Source: an uncultured bacterium (lineage in GTDB: Bacteria; Bacteroidota; Bacteroidia; Bacteroidales; Rikenellaceae). Taken from it: a stretch of 64,000 nucleotides of DNA. This document shows positions 54,303 to 63,086 of this stretch, piece by piece. Where the stretch lies: assembly GCA_905214725.1 (NCBI GenBank), contig CAJMNH010000009.1:1-64000 (forward strand). Direction: 5' to 3'. The notes under the pieces were generated by a model. The model saw only the letters and a list, made by a program, of their open reading frames with translations, was not told the origin of the DNA and searched no databases. Numbering within the stretch: the stretch's first letter is position 1; each line of letters starts with the position of its first letter. The position numbers were made by a program, and so were the translations under genes.

Positions 54303-55346
54303 ATGAATTACGGTATAAGTATTCTGTTTCGCGGCATACCGCTCGCCATGGCCGCATTCTGTTTCGCCTACGGCATCTACATCGTTTCGGCCGGCAACGA
54401 CCCCGGTCGTCTGACGGCAGGTCCGGTGATCTTCTTCCTCGGCTCGATCTGCGTGGCGCTCTACTGTACGGCGGCCACCATCATCCGCCAGATTATCGGG
54501 ACCTATAACCAGACGGCGCGCTATCTCTTTCCAATCGTCGGTTACGCATTCGCACTGACGACACTCGTCTGTGGTATTCTGATCGTCTCGTCGGGCGCGC
54601 CAGGCGCCTTCGTCACGGGTCATGTCGTCTGCGGGCTGGGACTTATCACGGCCTGCGTCTCGACAGCGGCGACCTCCTCGACGAAGTTCAGCCTGATCCC
54701 CAAGAACTCGGCCGACGCCTCGTTCGCGGTCAATCCCGGGGGATTCTCCAAAGGCACGTCGTCGCTGCTGATCGCCATTGCCGGCATCGTGGCGGCCGCG
54801 GCTTGGATCTGGGCCTTCGTTCTCTTCGGCACGGGCCCCGACACGCCCCACACCGTAGCGGGCAGCGTGATGCTCGGCATCGCCTGCGTCTGCACCTCGC
54901 TTATCGCACTGGTAGCCAGCATTGCGCGGCAGGTGCGCGGAACCTACACCCTGCGGGAAAAATCGAAATGGATCGCACTCGTACTGGCGATGGGCGGCGT
55001 GGCGTTCGTCTTCGGACTGATCATGATCTTCGCCCACTGGGGGCAGACGATCGATTTCGTCGGATTCGTACTGATCGGGCTGGCGCTTATCTGCTGGAGC
55101 ATCTCGAGCAAAGTGATCCTGCTGGCTAAAATCTGGCACGCCGACTACCCGCTGGCCAAGCGCATCCCGATCATTCCCGTCGTAACGGCGCTCATCTGCA
55201 TGTTCACCGCAGCGTTCCTCTACGAAGAGGCGCTCTTCAAGGCCAAATTCTTCGTCCCCTCGCGCGTATTGATGGGCTTCGGGGCGATCTGTTTCACCCT
55301 CTTCTCGATCGTTTCGATCCTCGAAAGCGGCGCAAGCAAGAAATGA
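54303..55346 (+). CDS. yhiM: YhiM-like inner membrane protein (DUF2776)
   Basis: A 347-residue protein with about ten membrane helices in repeated blocks that each contain an AGxVxxGLxxICxxxxxxxA pattern. The end VPSRVLMGFGAICFTLFSIVSILESGASKK matches the recalled end of E. coli YhiM almost residue for residue, and HVVCGLGLITACVSTAATSS is also shared. YhiM of E. coli has been linked to acid resistance; the activity is unknown. I took the ATG giving MNYGISILFRG as start. Alone, with its own terminator. Remembered similarity, not a search. Confidence 0.82.
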   Translation: MNYGISILFRGIPLAMAAFCFAYGIYIVSAGNDPGRLTAGPVIFFLGSICVALYCTAATIIRQIIGTYNQTARYLFPIVGYAFALTTLVCGILIVSSGAPGAFVTGHVVCGLGLITACVSTAATSSTKFSLIPKNSADASFAVNPGGFSKGTSSLLIAIAGIVAAAAWIWAFVLFGTGPDTPHTVAGSVMLGIACVCTSLIALVASIARQVRGTYTLREKSKWIALVLAMGGVAFVFGLIMIFAHWGQTIDFVGFVLIGLALICWSISSKVILLAKIWHADYPLAKRIPIIPVVTALICMFTAAFLYEEALFKAKFFVPSRVLMGFGAICFTLFSIVSILESGASKK

Positions 55347-55451
55347 AAGGACGTATCGGTTGGAATAGCACGGAATAGAAGGCTGTTGGAAATCGTCTGC
55401 CGGACAGCGGCTGAAAGTCAACGGCCAGTGGACGAATCAAGCAGCGAAAAC

Positions 55452-55490
55452 ACGGACGGAGGGAATGCCCTTCGTCCGTATTTTCTTTTG
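55452..55490 (+). terminator. Terminator of the YhiM-like gene
   Basis: A 12-bp stem (ACGGACGGAGGG with CCCTTCGTCCGT, one G-T pair) and AATG loop, followed by ATTTTCTTTTG. It lies about 105 bases after the stop. Confidence 0.75.
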
Positions 55491-55639
55491 GCCGACGAAT
55501 GGGGCCGACATGGCAGCACAGTTATGGAGCGGATGCCACACGACCTTTCGAATAAAGGATATTCCCTTAACCCCTGAAAGAAAGAGCATACTTCCTGAAA
55601 ATAAGAATCGAACCTTATCTACTTTTTGGATTAATTTCC

Positions 55640-55647
55640 TACATTTG
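55640..55647 (+). promoter_or_regulatory. -7 element of the acyltransferase gene
   Basis: TACATTTG about 89 bases before the acyltransferase ATG. The remaining part of the 389-bp gap (55347-55735) holds only the terminator above and no gene I can support. Confidence 0.45.
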
Positions 55648-55735
55648 CAAACACGTGGAAAAAGGCGCATAAGGACTTCCGATGCGTACGGAAAAACGGA
55701 GATTCGGAAACTACGAAACCATACCCAACAAATAG

Positions 55736-56866
55736 ATGTCGGAAATTTCAGCGGCAGCGTTTACAGATACCAAACCGCATTACAATATACTTGACGGACT
55801 GCGCGGAGTGGCGGCATTGACCGTCGTATGCTTTCATCTGTTCGAAGCCTATGCGACCAGTCATCTGGATCAGAAAATCAATCACGGATATCTGGCCGTC
55901 GATTTCTTCTTTATCCTCTCCGGCTTCGTCGTCGGCTATGCCTACGACGACCGCTGGAAAACGATGACGATAAAGGACTTCATCAAGCGCAGATTCATCC
56001 GCTTGCATCCGATGGTAGTCATCGGGGCGATCATCGGAGCCGTCATGTTCTACTTTCAGGGCTGCTCCGTTTGGGATGTTTCGAAAGTATCCCTGACAAC
56101 GTTGCTGATCGCCACGATCATGAGCGCCTGCCTGATTCCGGCAACGCCCGGTTCCGAAATTCGGGGTGTCGGCGAAATGTTTCCGCTGAACGGGCCGAGC
56201 TGGTCTTTGTTTTTCGAATATATCGGCAATATCCTCTATGCGTTCTTCATCCACAAACTCCCGACAAAAGCCCTCTCGCTATTGGTCATACTCGCCGGCT
56301 GCGGATTGGCGGCGTTTGCCATATGGGGGCCGTACGGCGACATATGCGTCGGGTTCGCTCTGACTGGCGACAATATGATCGGCGGTTCCCTGCGCCTGTT
56401 GTTTTCATTCTCGGCGGGACTGCTTCTGTCCCGTATCTTCAAACCCATCCCCATAAAAGGAGCCTTTTGGATCGGCGGCCTGTCCATCGTCGTTTTAGCG
56501 GCGGTGCCGCGAATCGGCGGCAGCGAACATCTGTGGATGAACGGTCTGTACGATACGATCTGTTTCGCCATCTTGTTCCCGCTGATCGTCTATCTGGGAG
56601 CATCCGGGAAAACGACGGACAAAACGACCGCCCGAGTATGTAAATTCTTGGGAGACATATCGTATCCGCTCTATATGGTGCATTACCCCTTTATCTACCT
56701 GTATTACGCTTGGGTGAAAAACGAGCGTCTCACATTCGTCCAATCTCTGCCCGGCGCCGCAGCGCTCGTTATCGGGTGTACGATATTAGCCTATCTGTGC
56801 TTAAAGCTCTACGATGAACCGGTACGCAGATTTCTGACGAAACATCTTTTGCATATGCAAAAATAG
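55736..56866 (+). CDS. Membrane acyltransferase family 3 (OafA/YrhL-type)
   Basis: A 376-residue protein with about ten membrane helices. The conserved N-terminal LDGLRGVAALTVVCFHLF (about 19-36) contains the catalytic-type His, and YLAVDFFFILSGFVVGYAYD (about 50-70) and RRFIRLHPMVVIGA follow: the Acyl_transf_3 pattern of enzymes that O-acylate surface polysaccharides or lipids. The acceptor is unknown. A hairpin follows directly after the stop (56867-56888). Confidence 0.88.
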   Translation: MSEISAAAFTDTKPHYNILDGLRGVAALTVVCFHLFEAYATSHLDQKINHGYLAVDFFFILSGFVVGYAYDDRWKTMTIKDFIKRRFIRLHPMVVIGAIIGAVMFYFQGCSVWDVSKVSLTTLLIATIMSACLIPATPGSEIRGVGEMFPLNGPSWSLFFEYIGNILYAFFIHKLPTKALSLLVILAGCGLAAFAIWGPYGDICVGFALTGDNMIGGSLRLLFSFSAGLLLSRIFKPIPIKGAFWIGGLSIVVLAAVPRIGGSEHLWMNGLYDTICFAILFPLIVYLGASGKTTDKTTARVCKFLGDISYPLYMVHYPFIYLYYAWVKNERLTFVQSLPGAAALVIGCTILAYLCLKLYDEPVRRFLTKHLLHMQK

Positions 56867-56888
56867 TCCCCGCAAAGTCTTGCGGGGA
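56867..56888 (+). terminator. Hairpin at the end of the acyltransferase gene
   Basis: TCCCCGCAA / TTGCGGGGA, perfect 9-bp stem with an AGTC loop, beginning one base after the stop. The following GGGGCTGTTT is only weakly T-rich, so it may be a 3'-end hairpin rather than an efficient terminator. Confidence 0.5.
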
Positions 56889-56896
56889 GGGGCTGT

Positions 56897-56930
56897 TTAA
56901 AAGCGGGACGGTCAGTTAAGGCCGTCCCGC
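56897..56930 (-). terminator. Terminator of the zinc-ribbon operon
   Basis: GCGGGACGG / CCGTCCCGC, perfect 9-bp stem with a 10-base loop, followed on the minus strand by TTTTAAACAG. It lies just behind the stop at 56936. Confidence 0.7.
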
Positions 56931-56935
56931 GTACA

Positions 56936-58477
56936 TCATTCGTTCACCCGCTCGCGGTGCGTTCGGACCACCCTGCATCCGCAGTTGCGGCAAACGCAGG
57001 CCCATTGGGTCGCAACGTTGCGGAAATCCTTCTGAACATATTCACGGCGGAAATGCCGCGTAACGGTCGTCGAAGTCGAGGTCGTATGCGTATAGACGTC
57101 GCGCGCATGCAGTTCGCTGCCGTGCTCGACCTCCTGATCGACGCACTCGGGTTCGGAGAGGACATACATCCCGTGACAGTTCGGGCAACGCCCCTCGGAG
57201 ATCGAGTAGCGCAGGAAAGCCCGCGTCACACGGTAGGAGAAATAGAGACAGATTGCCAAGAAGATCCAAAAGCCCTTGTTTACCGACAGCGCCAACCCGA
57301 CCGCCACGATATCGAGCATCAGCAGCCCTGCAAGAACAAGCAACGCCCGCATCACTCCGTTGGGTAGCACGCGCACGTAACCTGCGAACAACACCGTATA
57401 GGGAAACCACGCAAAGAGGAAAACCAGCCACGTACCGAACAGCACGAGAGCAATGACGGCCACACAGGCGGATAGGATCAGCGAGAGGATACCCCGAACG
57501 GCGGCACCTTTGGACTTCCCGTCGCCCGACGGAATATCGTTCACCTCGTTCCATTCGGCTTTGCAGAACTGCCCCTCACCGGTCAGCGCGCGCACCGCCC
57601 CGTTGTCGACGATCCATCCGGCCAGCGGCAACATTGACAACATACGGGCATTGCGCTTCACGAGACCCAGCGTATCGGCTGCGACCAGCGTGTCGTTTCG
57701 GAAAGTCATCGCCACCTTCGGGGCGATCCTGCCCGTTTCGGTATCCACCACGGAGATTCCGGCGACGGTTACCGTTTCCCCTTTCGAGCGGCGTACATAG
57801 GAGGCTACGACCTGCTTCTCGATCTCGTCGAACGTCGGCCCCGCCTCGACGATCCGCCACAGACGACCGACCGTCATCCGCGGACCGGCAGAGACGAACG
57901 AAGGAATCCCCAACGCCTGCTCGAACACGACGTCGTCTATTTTGTCGTATACCTTTACCTCCTTCCCCTCTTCGGTTCGAAAAACGAGGTATCCCGCGCT
58001 TTTTTCACGGATGCGAGCCTTAAAACGGAGTTTCGCACGCCTTTCCACCGTCTTTCCGCCGCCTTCGGGATGCAGCGGGCTTGCCGCGTAAGCCGTCTCG
58101 TTCCCCTTGACGACCTCTTGCGGGATGAATCCCCGATTGCCATCCGACGTCTCGATCAAGAAATGATAGGCCGGCGCCATGGCGAGAATCCGCACGGCGC
58201 TGCCCGCACGCAGGGAAACAGCTGCCCGTTCTTCGGCGCCGCCGGTCTCCCCGGGCGTCGGAAGCAGCTTGCAGCCCCGACTCACGACCGCCTCCGCTCC
58301 GGCTTCGGAACGACCTCCGTAATCGAACGAAGCGAGCAGCAACGGGGTAATGACGATCAGCGTCACAACAAGCCACCGCCACAGTTTCGCAGGTTTATGA
58401 CACAGGAAATATTCGACTTCGAGTTTCAGATCCTCGATCTTATCGACAATCGGATTGTCCAGCAAAAAATCGAACAT
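56936..58477 (-). CDS. Membrane protein with SH3-like and zinc-ribbon segments, unknown
   Basis: A 513-residue protein not recognised as a known family. Visible: helix at about 33-52; a soluble region with an SH3-like pattern (VRILAMAPAYHFLIETSDGNRGFIPQEVV, about 93-121); four further helices about 335-355, 360-380, 385-410 and 415-435; and a C-terminal treble-clef/zinc-ribbon region with CPNC (near 437), another Cys, and CVCRNCGC near 500. Between the Cys pairs lies a His/Thr-rich segment. Sensor or assembly roles are possible but not shown. It is 7 bp behind the 136-residue protein gene, so the pair is an operon with its own terminator. Confidence 0.65.
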   Translation of the reverse strand: MFDFLLDNPIVDKIEDLKLEVEYFLCHKPAKLWRWLVVTLIVITPLLLASFDYGGRSEAGAEAVVSRGCKLLPTPGETGGAEERAAVSLRAGSAVRILAMAPAYHFLIETSDGNRGFIPQEVVKGNETAYAASPLHPEGGGKTVERRAKLRFKARIREKSAGYLVFRTEEGKEVKVYDKIDDVVFEQALGIPSFVSAGPRMTVGRLWRIVEAGPTFDEIEKQVVASYVRRSKGETVTVAGISVVDTETGRIAPKVAMTFRNDTLVAADTLGLVKRNARMLSMLPLAGWIVDNGAVRALTGEGQFCKAEWNEVNDIPSGDGKSKGAAVRGILSLILSACVAVIALVLFGTWLVFLFAWFPYTVLFAGYVRVLPNGVMRALLVLAGLLMLDIVAVGLALSVNKGFWIFLAICLYFSYRVTRAFLRYSISEGRCPNCHGMYVLSEPECVDQEVEHGSELHARDVYTHTTSTSTTVTRHFRREYVQKDFRNVATQWACVCRNCGCRVVRTHRERVNE

Positions 58478-58484
58478 AAGGCCG

Positions 58485-58895
58485 CTACATTGAGGGTCTG
58501 TTACCGCTGTTCACACACCGTTGATAGGTGTCGTGCAACTCCTGCGGCGTACAACGCCAGTAGACGATACGGATCATCCGATAAGCCTCGTCGGCCGGAA
58601 CGCTCCGCTCGGCGGCAAGCTGTCCGGCCGCATCGTGGAGCAGATCCATCTCCTCCTGCTTTTCGCCCTTGCGGCCGAACCGATGCGCGGCGTCCAGCAG
58701 AATCCCGTAAATACGGGCGTCGAACGCCGGATTTTGCGTCAACCCCTGAGCCAGCAGATGAAGCCCTTCCTCCCGTTCGATCTCCTCGGTCTGCTTGCGT
58801 TCCAGATAATTTTCGTACAGCTCGGCATTCTCCTTACGCCGTTTCCACCAATAATAGGCGATGCCGGCCACAATCACAAGGACTAAAATGGTCAT
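58485..58895 (-). CDS. Membrane-anchored helical protein, unknown
   Basis: A 136-residue protein with one N-terminal helix (about 2-16, TILVLVIVAGIAYYWW), a strongly charged coiled-coil-like stretch (KRRKENAELYENYLERKQTEEIEREE, about 18-44) and a helical remainder with TPR-like spacing. Cys occurs twice near the end. Unrecognised; first gene of the two-gene operon with the zinc-ribbon protein. Confidence 0.6.
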   Translation of the reverse strand: MTILVLVIVAGIAYYWWKRRKENAELYENYLERKQTEEIEREEGLHLLAQGLTQNPAFDARIYGILLDAAHRFGRKGEKQEEMDLLHDAAGQLAAERSVPADEAYRMIRIVYWRCTPQELHDTYQRCVNSGNRPSM

Positions 58896-59175
58896 ACTAA
58901 AAAGTGTTTGGGTGAGATATGAATGAATACTATTTTTGAATTTCCAACAGCCTCGTGCACAAGATATACATTAAATTTGAATTTACATAAAAAGTCGCGA
59001 TAATACGATATGAAATCATTCGGAATACCCTCCTATGAAACATGAAACGCAAAGATCCGGCGACTGGCCGAACGATATTTTTCATATCTTTACACCGAAC
59101 AAATTCCGGCAGCGACGGGCTGCGCCCGATTGGGCGTTCGGCTTGCGCGATCCTTGCCGGTATAATACCATCCGC

Positions 59176-59856
59176 ATGACCGTTACCGAACGACTCTTCG
59201 CACTGGCTGACGCCGGCAACGCCGCATTCTCGGCAAAACTCACGCCCGGCATCGATCCCGACCGGATGCTGGGCTGCCGCATTCCGCAGGTCAGACAACT
59301 GGCCCGCACGCTTCGCGACACTCCCGAAGCGGCAGCATTCCTCGCCGAACTGCCCCACCGCTATTACGACGAAAACAACCTGCACGGCATTCTGTTGAGC
59401 CATATCCGCCGCGACGACGAGGCGCTCGACGCGCTCGAACGTTTTCTGCCTCACATCGACAACTGGGCGACCTGCGACATCACGGCCTGCGGCATGAAGA
59501 TACTGGGACGCACCCCGACGGCTACGCTGCCCCGCATCGAGCAGTGGCTCGCAAGCCGGCGAACCTACACCGTCCGTTTCGGGATCGTCGCCCTGCTGGC
59601 GCATTATTTCGACGACAAATTCGATACGCGCCATCTCGACCTGCTGACCGACCTTCGCAGCGAAGAGTACTATATCGACATGGCGGTAGCATGGGCGTTC
59701 AGCGTGGCGCTCGTCAAACATTTCGACCGAACGCTACCCTATTTCACCGAGCGGCGGCTCGGCCGTTGGGCGCACAACAAGGCGTTGCAGAAGGGCCGCG
59801 AAAGTTTTCGGATCGACGCCGAACGGAAAAAGCTGCTGCAAAACCTGAAATACTGA
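59176..59856 (+). CDS. AlkD-like DNA alkylation repair protein
   Basis: A 226-residue HEAT-repeat protein of the AlkD family of DNA glycosylases that remove bulky or positively charged alkylated bases. Seen: MLGCRIPQVRQLARTLRDT (about 33-51), ENNLHGILLSHIRRDDEALDALERFLPHIDNWATCDI (about 70-108), then WAFSVALVKHF and RLGRWAHNKALQKGRES near the end. The start MTVTERLFALADAG was chosen because an upstream ATG would add a non-family basic extension. A TATCTTTA box lies at 59085-59092. Confidence 0.85.
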   Translation: MTVTERLFALADAGNAAFSAKLTPGIDPDRMLGCRIPQVRQLARTLRDTPEAAAFLAELPHRYYDENNLHGILLSHIRRDDEALDALERFLPHIDNWATCDITACGMKILGRTPTATLPRIEQWLASRRTYTVRFGIVALLAHYFDDKFDTRHLDLLTDLRSEEYYIDMAVAWAFSVALVKHFDRTLPYFTERRLGRWAHNKALQKGRESFRIDAERKKLLQNLKY

Positions 59857-59929
59857 CCATGCGCCGATCGCTTCGGAAGCGAAATAACGCGGATGCGGCA
59901 AAAAATTAGGTCGCTTGGAAAATTTTTGT

Positions 59930-59937
59930 TATTTTTG
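59930..59937 (+). promoter_or_regulatory. -7 element of the PqqD/metal operon
   Basis: TATTTTTG in a T-rich stretch, 22 bases before the PqqD-like ATG. The upstream -33 element is not clear. Confidence 0.45.
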
Positions 59938-59959
59938 TTGCGTTTAGTTGTAATAACAA

Positions 59960-60223
59960 ATGAAAATTCGCGAAGAATACAAGGTTCGGGAGATGGCCGG
60001 CGAGCATGTCGTCATCATGCAGGGCCGTTTGGGCGTCGACATGACCAAGATCATCTCGCTCAACGAAAGCGCGCTCTATCTGTGGAATGCGCTTCAAGGC
60101 AAGGAGTTCTCCGTCGACGACGTCGCGCGCCTGCTCACCGGACACTACGAGATCGACGAGGCGACCGCAGCGCGCGACGCCGCGGCATGGGTCGAAAAAC
60201 TTCGCGAATGCAAACTGATTTAA
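59960..60223 (+). CDS. PqqD-family small protein (RRE-like fold)
   Basis: An 87-residue protein resembling PqqD: VREMAGEHVVIMQGRLGVDMTKIISLNESALYLWNAL (about 9-45) and FSVDDVARLLTGHYEIDEATAARDAAAWVEKL (about 50-81), the winged-helix RiPP-recognition fold used to deliver peptide substrates to modifying enzymes. No radical-SAM or other RiPP maturase is in the window, so its partner is unknown; solitary PqqD-like proteins are frequent in Bacteroidetes. It starts a four-gene run: 13 bp to the next gene. Confidence 0.75.
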   Translation: MKIREEYKVREMAGEHVVIMQGRLGVDMTKIISLNESALYLWNALQGKEFSVDDVARLLTGHYEIDEATAARDAAAWVEKLRECKLI

Positions 60224-60236
60224 CCGCACACGACAG

Positions 60237-60650
60237 ATGAAACTCCGTCAGATGTTCTTCCTCCTCGTTCTGCTGCTGAGCTACACCGGCTCGGTGGGCG
60301 GAGACGCATGGATGATCTGGGACCATCTGCATGATTTCCACGGAGTGGAACACGTCTGCCACCACAACCACGGCAACGAGTGCATCGCCCACAGCACATC
60401 GGTACGTTGCAACTGTTTAGGCAGCCACAGCGAAGCCGATCATCTGCTCTACGTCTCCTCGAACGGCGACGCATCCCATCGCCAGCAACACATGCCCGTC
60501 GCCGTTCTGCCGCCGTTCAGGTTGCAGAGCCTGCCCGACGAGACCGCTCGGCCGGCCCATCCGGCTTATCGCACGCGGCGGAAGATTCCGCTCGACGCAG
60601 CACCGCTTATCCTGCACAAAGGGTTGCGGGCGCCTCCTGTTACGGCATAA
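60237..60650 (+). CDS. His/Cys-rich exported small protein
   Basis: A 137-residue protein with signal peptide-like N-terminus (about 1-20). Residues 30-69 hold ten His (30, 32, 35, 39, 42, 43, 45, 52, 64, 69) and four Cys (41, 49, 58, 60), a metal-binding composition; the C-terminal half is basic and Pro-rich and not alike any known domain. The family is not recognised. Position between the PqqD-like gene and a TonB-dependent receptor, and the HMA protein downstream, point to a metal-binding role in the periplasm. Alternative: a precursor peptide for a modification system. Confidence 0.65.
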   Translation: MKLRQMFFLLVLLLSYTGSVGGDAWMIWDHLHDFHGVEHVCHHNHGNECIAHSTSVRCNCLGSHSEADHLLYVSSNGDASHRQQHMPVAVLPPFRLQSLPDETARPAHPAYRTRRKIPLDAAPLILHKGLRAPPVTA

Positions 60651-60716
60651 AACCCATTGTTTCCGACCTGCATGGCTGTCGGGACATGTTTTTATGTCAT
60701 ACAACAGGAATCACAC

Positions 60717-63062
60717 ATGAAAAAATCACTTTTATTTCTATCCTTGTTGGGCCTTGCTGCGACTGCAACGGCTCAGGAGATACGCGGCATCGTCACCGAT
60801 GCCGACAACAACCCGCTCGTCGGCGCTTCGGTCTACTGGGCCGAAACGACGATCGGCGCCAGCACTTCGGCGACAGGCGCATACAACGTTCACCGCATCA
60901 AGAACTACGACCGTCTGGTCGCTTCCTATCTGGGTTATGTCAACGATACGATCCGTATCGCCGACGGCGTCGCCGAACAGAATTTCCGGCTCAAATCCGA
61001 GGGCGTGGATATCGAAGGCGTCGTCGTGGAGAGCACGCTGGGCGGCAACTACGTCAAACGCGACGGCATCCTCAAAGGCGAGACCATCTCGTTCGCCGGC
61101 CTCTGCAAGATGGCCTGCTGCAATCTGGCCGAATCGTTCGAAAATTCAGCTTCGGTAACCGTCGGTTACAGCGACGCCATTTCGGGCGCACGGCAGATCA
61201 AGATGCTCGGTCTGGCCGGCACCTACACGCAGATTCTCGACGAGAACCGCCCCATCATGCGCGGGCTCTCGGCGCCTTACGGCCTGAGTTATACGCCGGG
61301 CATGTGGCTCAACTCGATTCAGGTGTCGAAGGGCGTCTCGTCCGTAACGGCCGGCCATGAAGCCATCACGGGACAGATCAACCTCGAACACCGCAAGCCG
61401 ACCGACGACGAACGGTTGTTCGTGAACCTCTACTTCGACGACGAACTCAAACCCGAGTTGAACCTCTCGACGGCGCTGCCCGTGACGCGCGACAAGAAGC
61501 TCTCGACGATCGTGCTGGCGCACGGTTCGATGGACACCAAATCCTACGACCACAACCACGACGGCTTCCGCGACCTGCCCGAGGCGCGTGCGATGCACCT
61601 TGCCAACCGCTGGCTCTACGCCGCCGACAACGGGCTGCAACTGCGCTGGGGCTTCAAGGTGACGGCCGAAAACCGTTTGGGCGGCCGCATGGGGTACAAG
61701 AATTCGATGCGCGACGAGATGCGTCAGAGCGCACTGGACAACGGTTCGCTCTACGGCTCGCAGATCCGCAACCGCGGCTTCAACGGCTACATCAAACTCG
61801 GCATGCCGGTCGGCGCCGCCGTCTACGACAAGGACGAGCAGGACGAGATGCGTTCCAACATCGCGTTCGTGGCCGACTTCGACCACTTCAACGAATCCTC
61901 CTATTTCGGTCTGAACGACTATGCCGGAAACGAGAATTCCGTGTCGCTCAATGCGATGTACAGCCACTATTTCACCTACCGCTCGTCGCTCATCATGGGC
62001 GTCTCCGCCCACTTGCAGTCGTTCAACGAACGTCTGGCCAATGATTTCGTCGATGACGGCCAAATCACGGGACGCAGTTACGATATGGATCACAACGAGA
62101 ACGAAGCGGGCGTCTATGCAGAGTACACCTACGCCGTAAAAGATAAATTCTCACTCGTGGCGGGTGCGCGCGGCGACTACAATTCGTTCTACGACAAGTA
62201 CTATTTCACGCCGCGCGGCCATATCAAATGGAACATCACACGGTTGCTGACGCTGCGCGCCTCGGCGGGTCTGGGTTACCGCTCGACGAACCTCGTCACG
62301 GACAACATCGGCGCTTTGGCCACCGGCCGCCGCTTCGCATTCGACGGCAATCCGTGGAACGGCGACTACAATTTCAATACGCTCTACCGCGATTTCAACC
62401 GCATGGAGAAGGCGTTGACCGTCGGCGGCAGCCTCACCCAGTCGTTCGGGCTGGTCAAGGCCGAGGACGCGACGCTGAGTTTCGACTACTTCCGCACCCA
62501 GTTCTACAATCAGGTCGTGGCCGATCAGGAGTACAACGCCTCGGAGGTGATGTTCTACAACACCGACGGCCGCTCCTACACCGATACCTATCAGATCGAT
62601 TTCAACTGGACGCCCGTCGAGCGGCTCGATATTTTCGCGACCTACCGCTACACCAACTCGTCGATGACGCTCGACCGTCCCGACGGCGGACACGTGCAGG
62701 TCGAGCGGCCGTTGGTAAGCCGTTACAAGGCGCTGCTGAACATTCAGTACGCCACGCGGTTCCGCCGCTGGACCTTCGATGCGACGGCACAGCTAAACGG
62801 CCCTATGCGTCTGCCTTCGCAGACAGGCGACCCGACCGTGACGGAGCTGTCGCCCCGCTACCCGATCTTCTTCGCGCAGGTGAGCCGCAAGATCAAGAAA
62901 CTCGATCTCTACTTAGGCTGCGAGAACATCGGCAACTACCGGCAGGAACATCCGATTCTCGACCCTCAACACCCATTCTCCACCTCCTTCAACTCGTCGG
63001 TGGTCTGGGGCCCGCTGATGGGGCGCAAGTTCTATATCGGCCTGAGGTGGAACCTTTATTGA
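60717..63062 (+). CDS. TonB-dependent receptor with carboxypeptidase-like domain
   Basis: A 781-residue outer-membrane receptor. Signal peptide 1-19, a CarboxypepD_reg-like beta-sandwich (about 21-95, EIRGIVTDADNNPLVGASVY), a plug domain with an unusual C-x3-C-C group (Cys130, Cys134, Cys135), then a 22-strand barrel. No SusD partner, so it is not a polysaccharide receptor; the Cys motif and the neighbouring His/Cys-rich proteins suggest a metal or metal-complex ligand (copper-type by association only). Import is energised by a TonB system such as the one at 34 kb. The ATG giving MKKSLLFLSLLG was chosen; 24 bp to the HMA protein gene. Confidence 0.88.
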   Translation: MKKSLLFLSLLGLAATATAQEIRGIVTDADNNPLVGASVYWAETTIGASTSATGAYNVHRIKNYDRLVASYLGYVNDTIRIADGVAEQNFRLKSEGVDIEGVVVESTLGGNYVKRDGILKGETISFAGLCKMACCNLAESFENSASVTVGYSDAISGARQIKMLGLAGTYTQILDENRPIMRGLSAPYGLSYTPGMWLNSIQVSKGVSSVTAGHEAITGQINLEHRKPTDDERLFVNLYFDDELKPELNLSTALPVTRDKKLSTIVLAHGSMDTKSYDHNHDGFRDLPEARAMHLANRWLYAADNGLQLRWGFKVTAENRLGGRMGYKNSMRDEMRQSALDNGSLYGSQIRNRGFNGYIKLGMPVGAAVYDKDEQDEMRSNIAFVADFDHFNESSYFGLNDYAGNENSVSLNAMYSHYFTYRSSLIMGVSAHLQSFNERLANDFVDDGQITGRSYDMDHNENEAGVYAEYTYAVKDKFSLVAGARGDYNSFYDKYYFTPRGHIKWNITRLLTLRASAGLGYRSTNLVTDNIGALATGRRFAFDGNPWNGDYNFNTLYRDFNRMEKALTVGGSLTQSFGLVKAEDATLSFDYFRTQFYNQVVADQEYNASEVMFYNTDGRSYTDTYQIDFNWTPVERLDIFATYRYTNSSMTLDRPDGGHVQVERPLVSRYKALLNIQYATRFRRWTFDATAQLNGPMRLPSQTGDPTVTELSPRYPIFFAQVSRKIKKLDLYLGCENIGNYRQEHPILDPQHPFSTSFNSSVVWGPLMGRKFYIGLRWNLY

Positions 63063-63086
63063 ATTAACGATTAACAATTACCGATT

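Noticed and set aside
55386..55794. Two small overlapping frames before the acyltransferase
   Set aside because: They run through the yhiM terminator and the acyltransferase promoter; the sequence shows no protein-like pattern.
60717..63062. SusC-type polysaccharide utilisation receptor
   Set aside because: No SusD, sensor or glycosidase gene is adjacent, the protein is shorter than typical SusC proteins, and its neighbours are metal-binding proteins.
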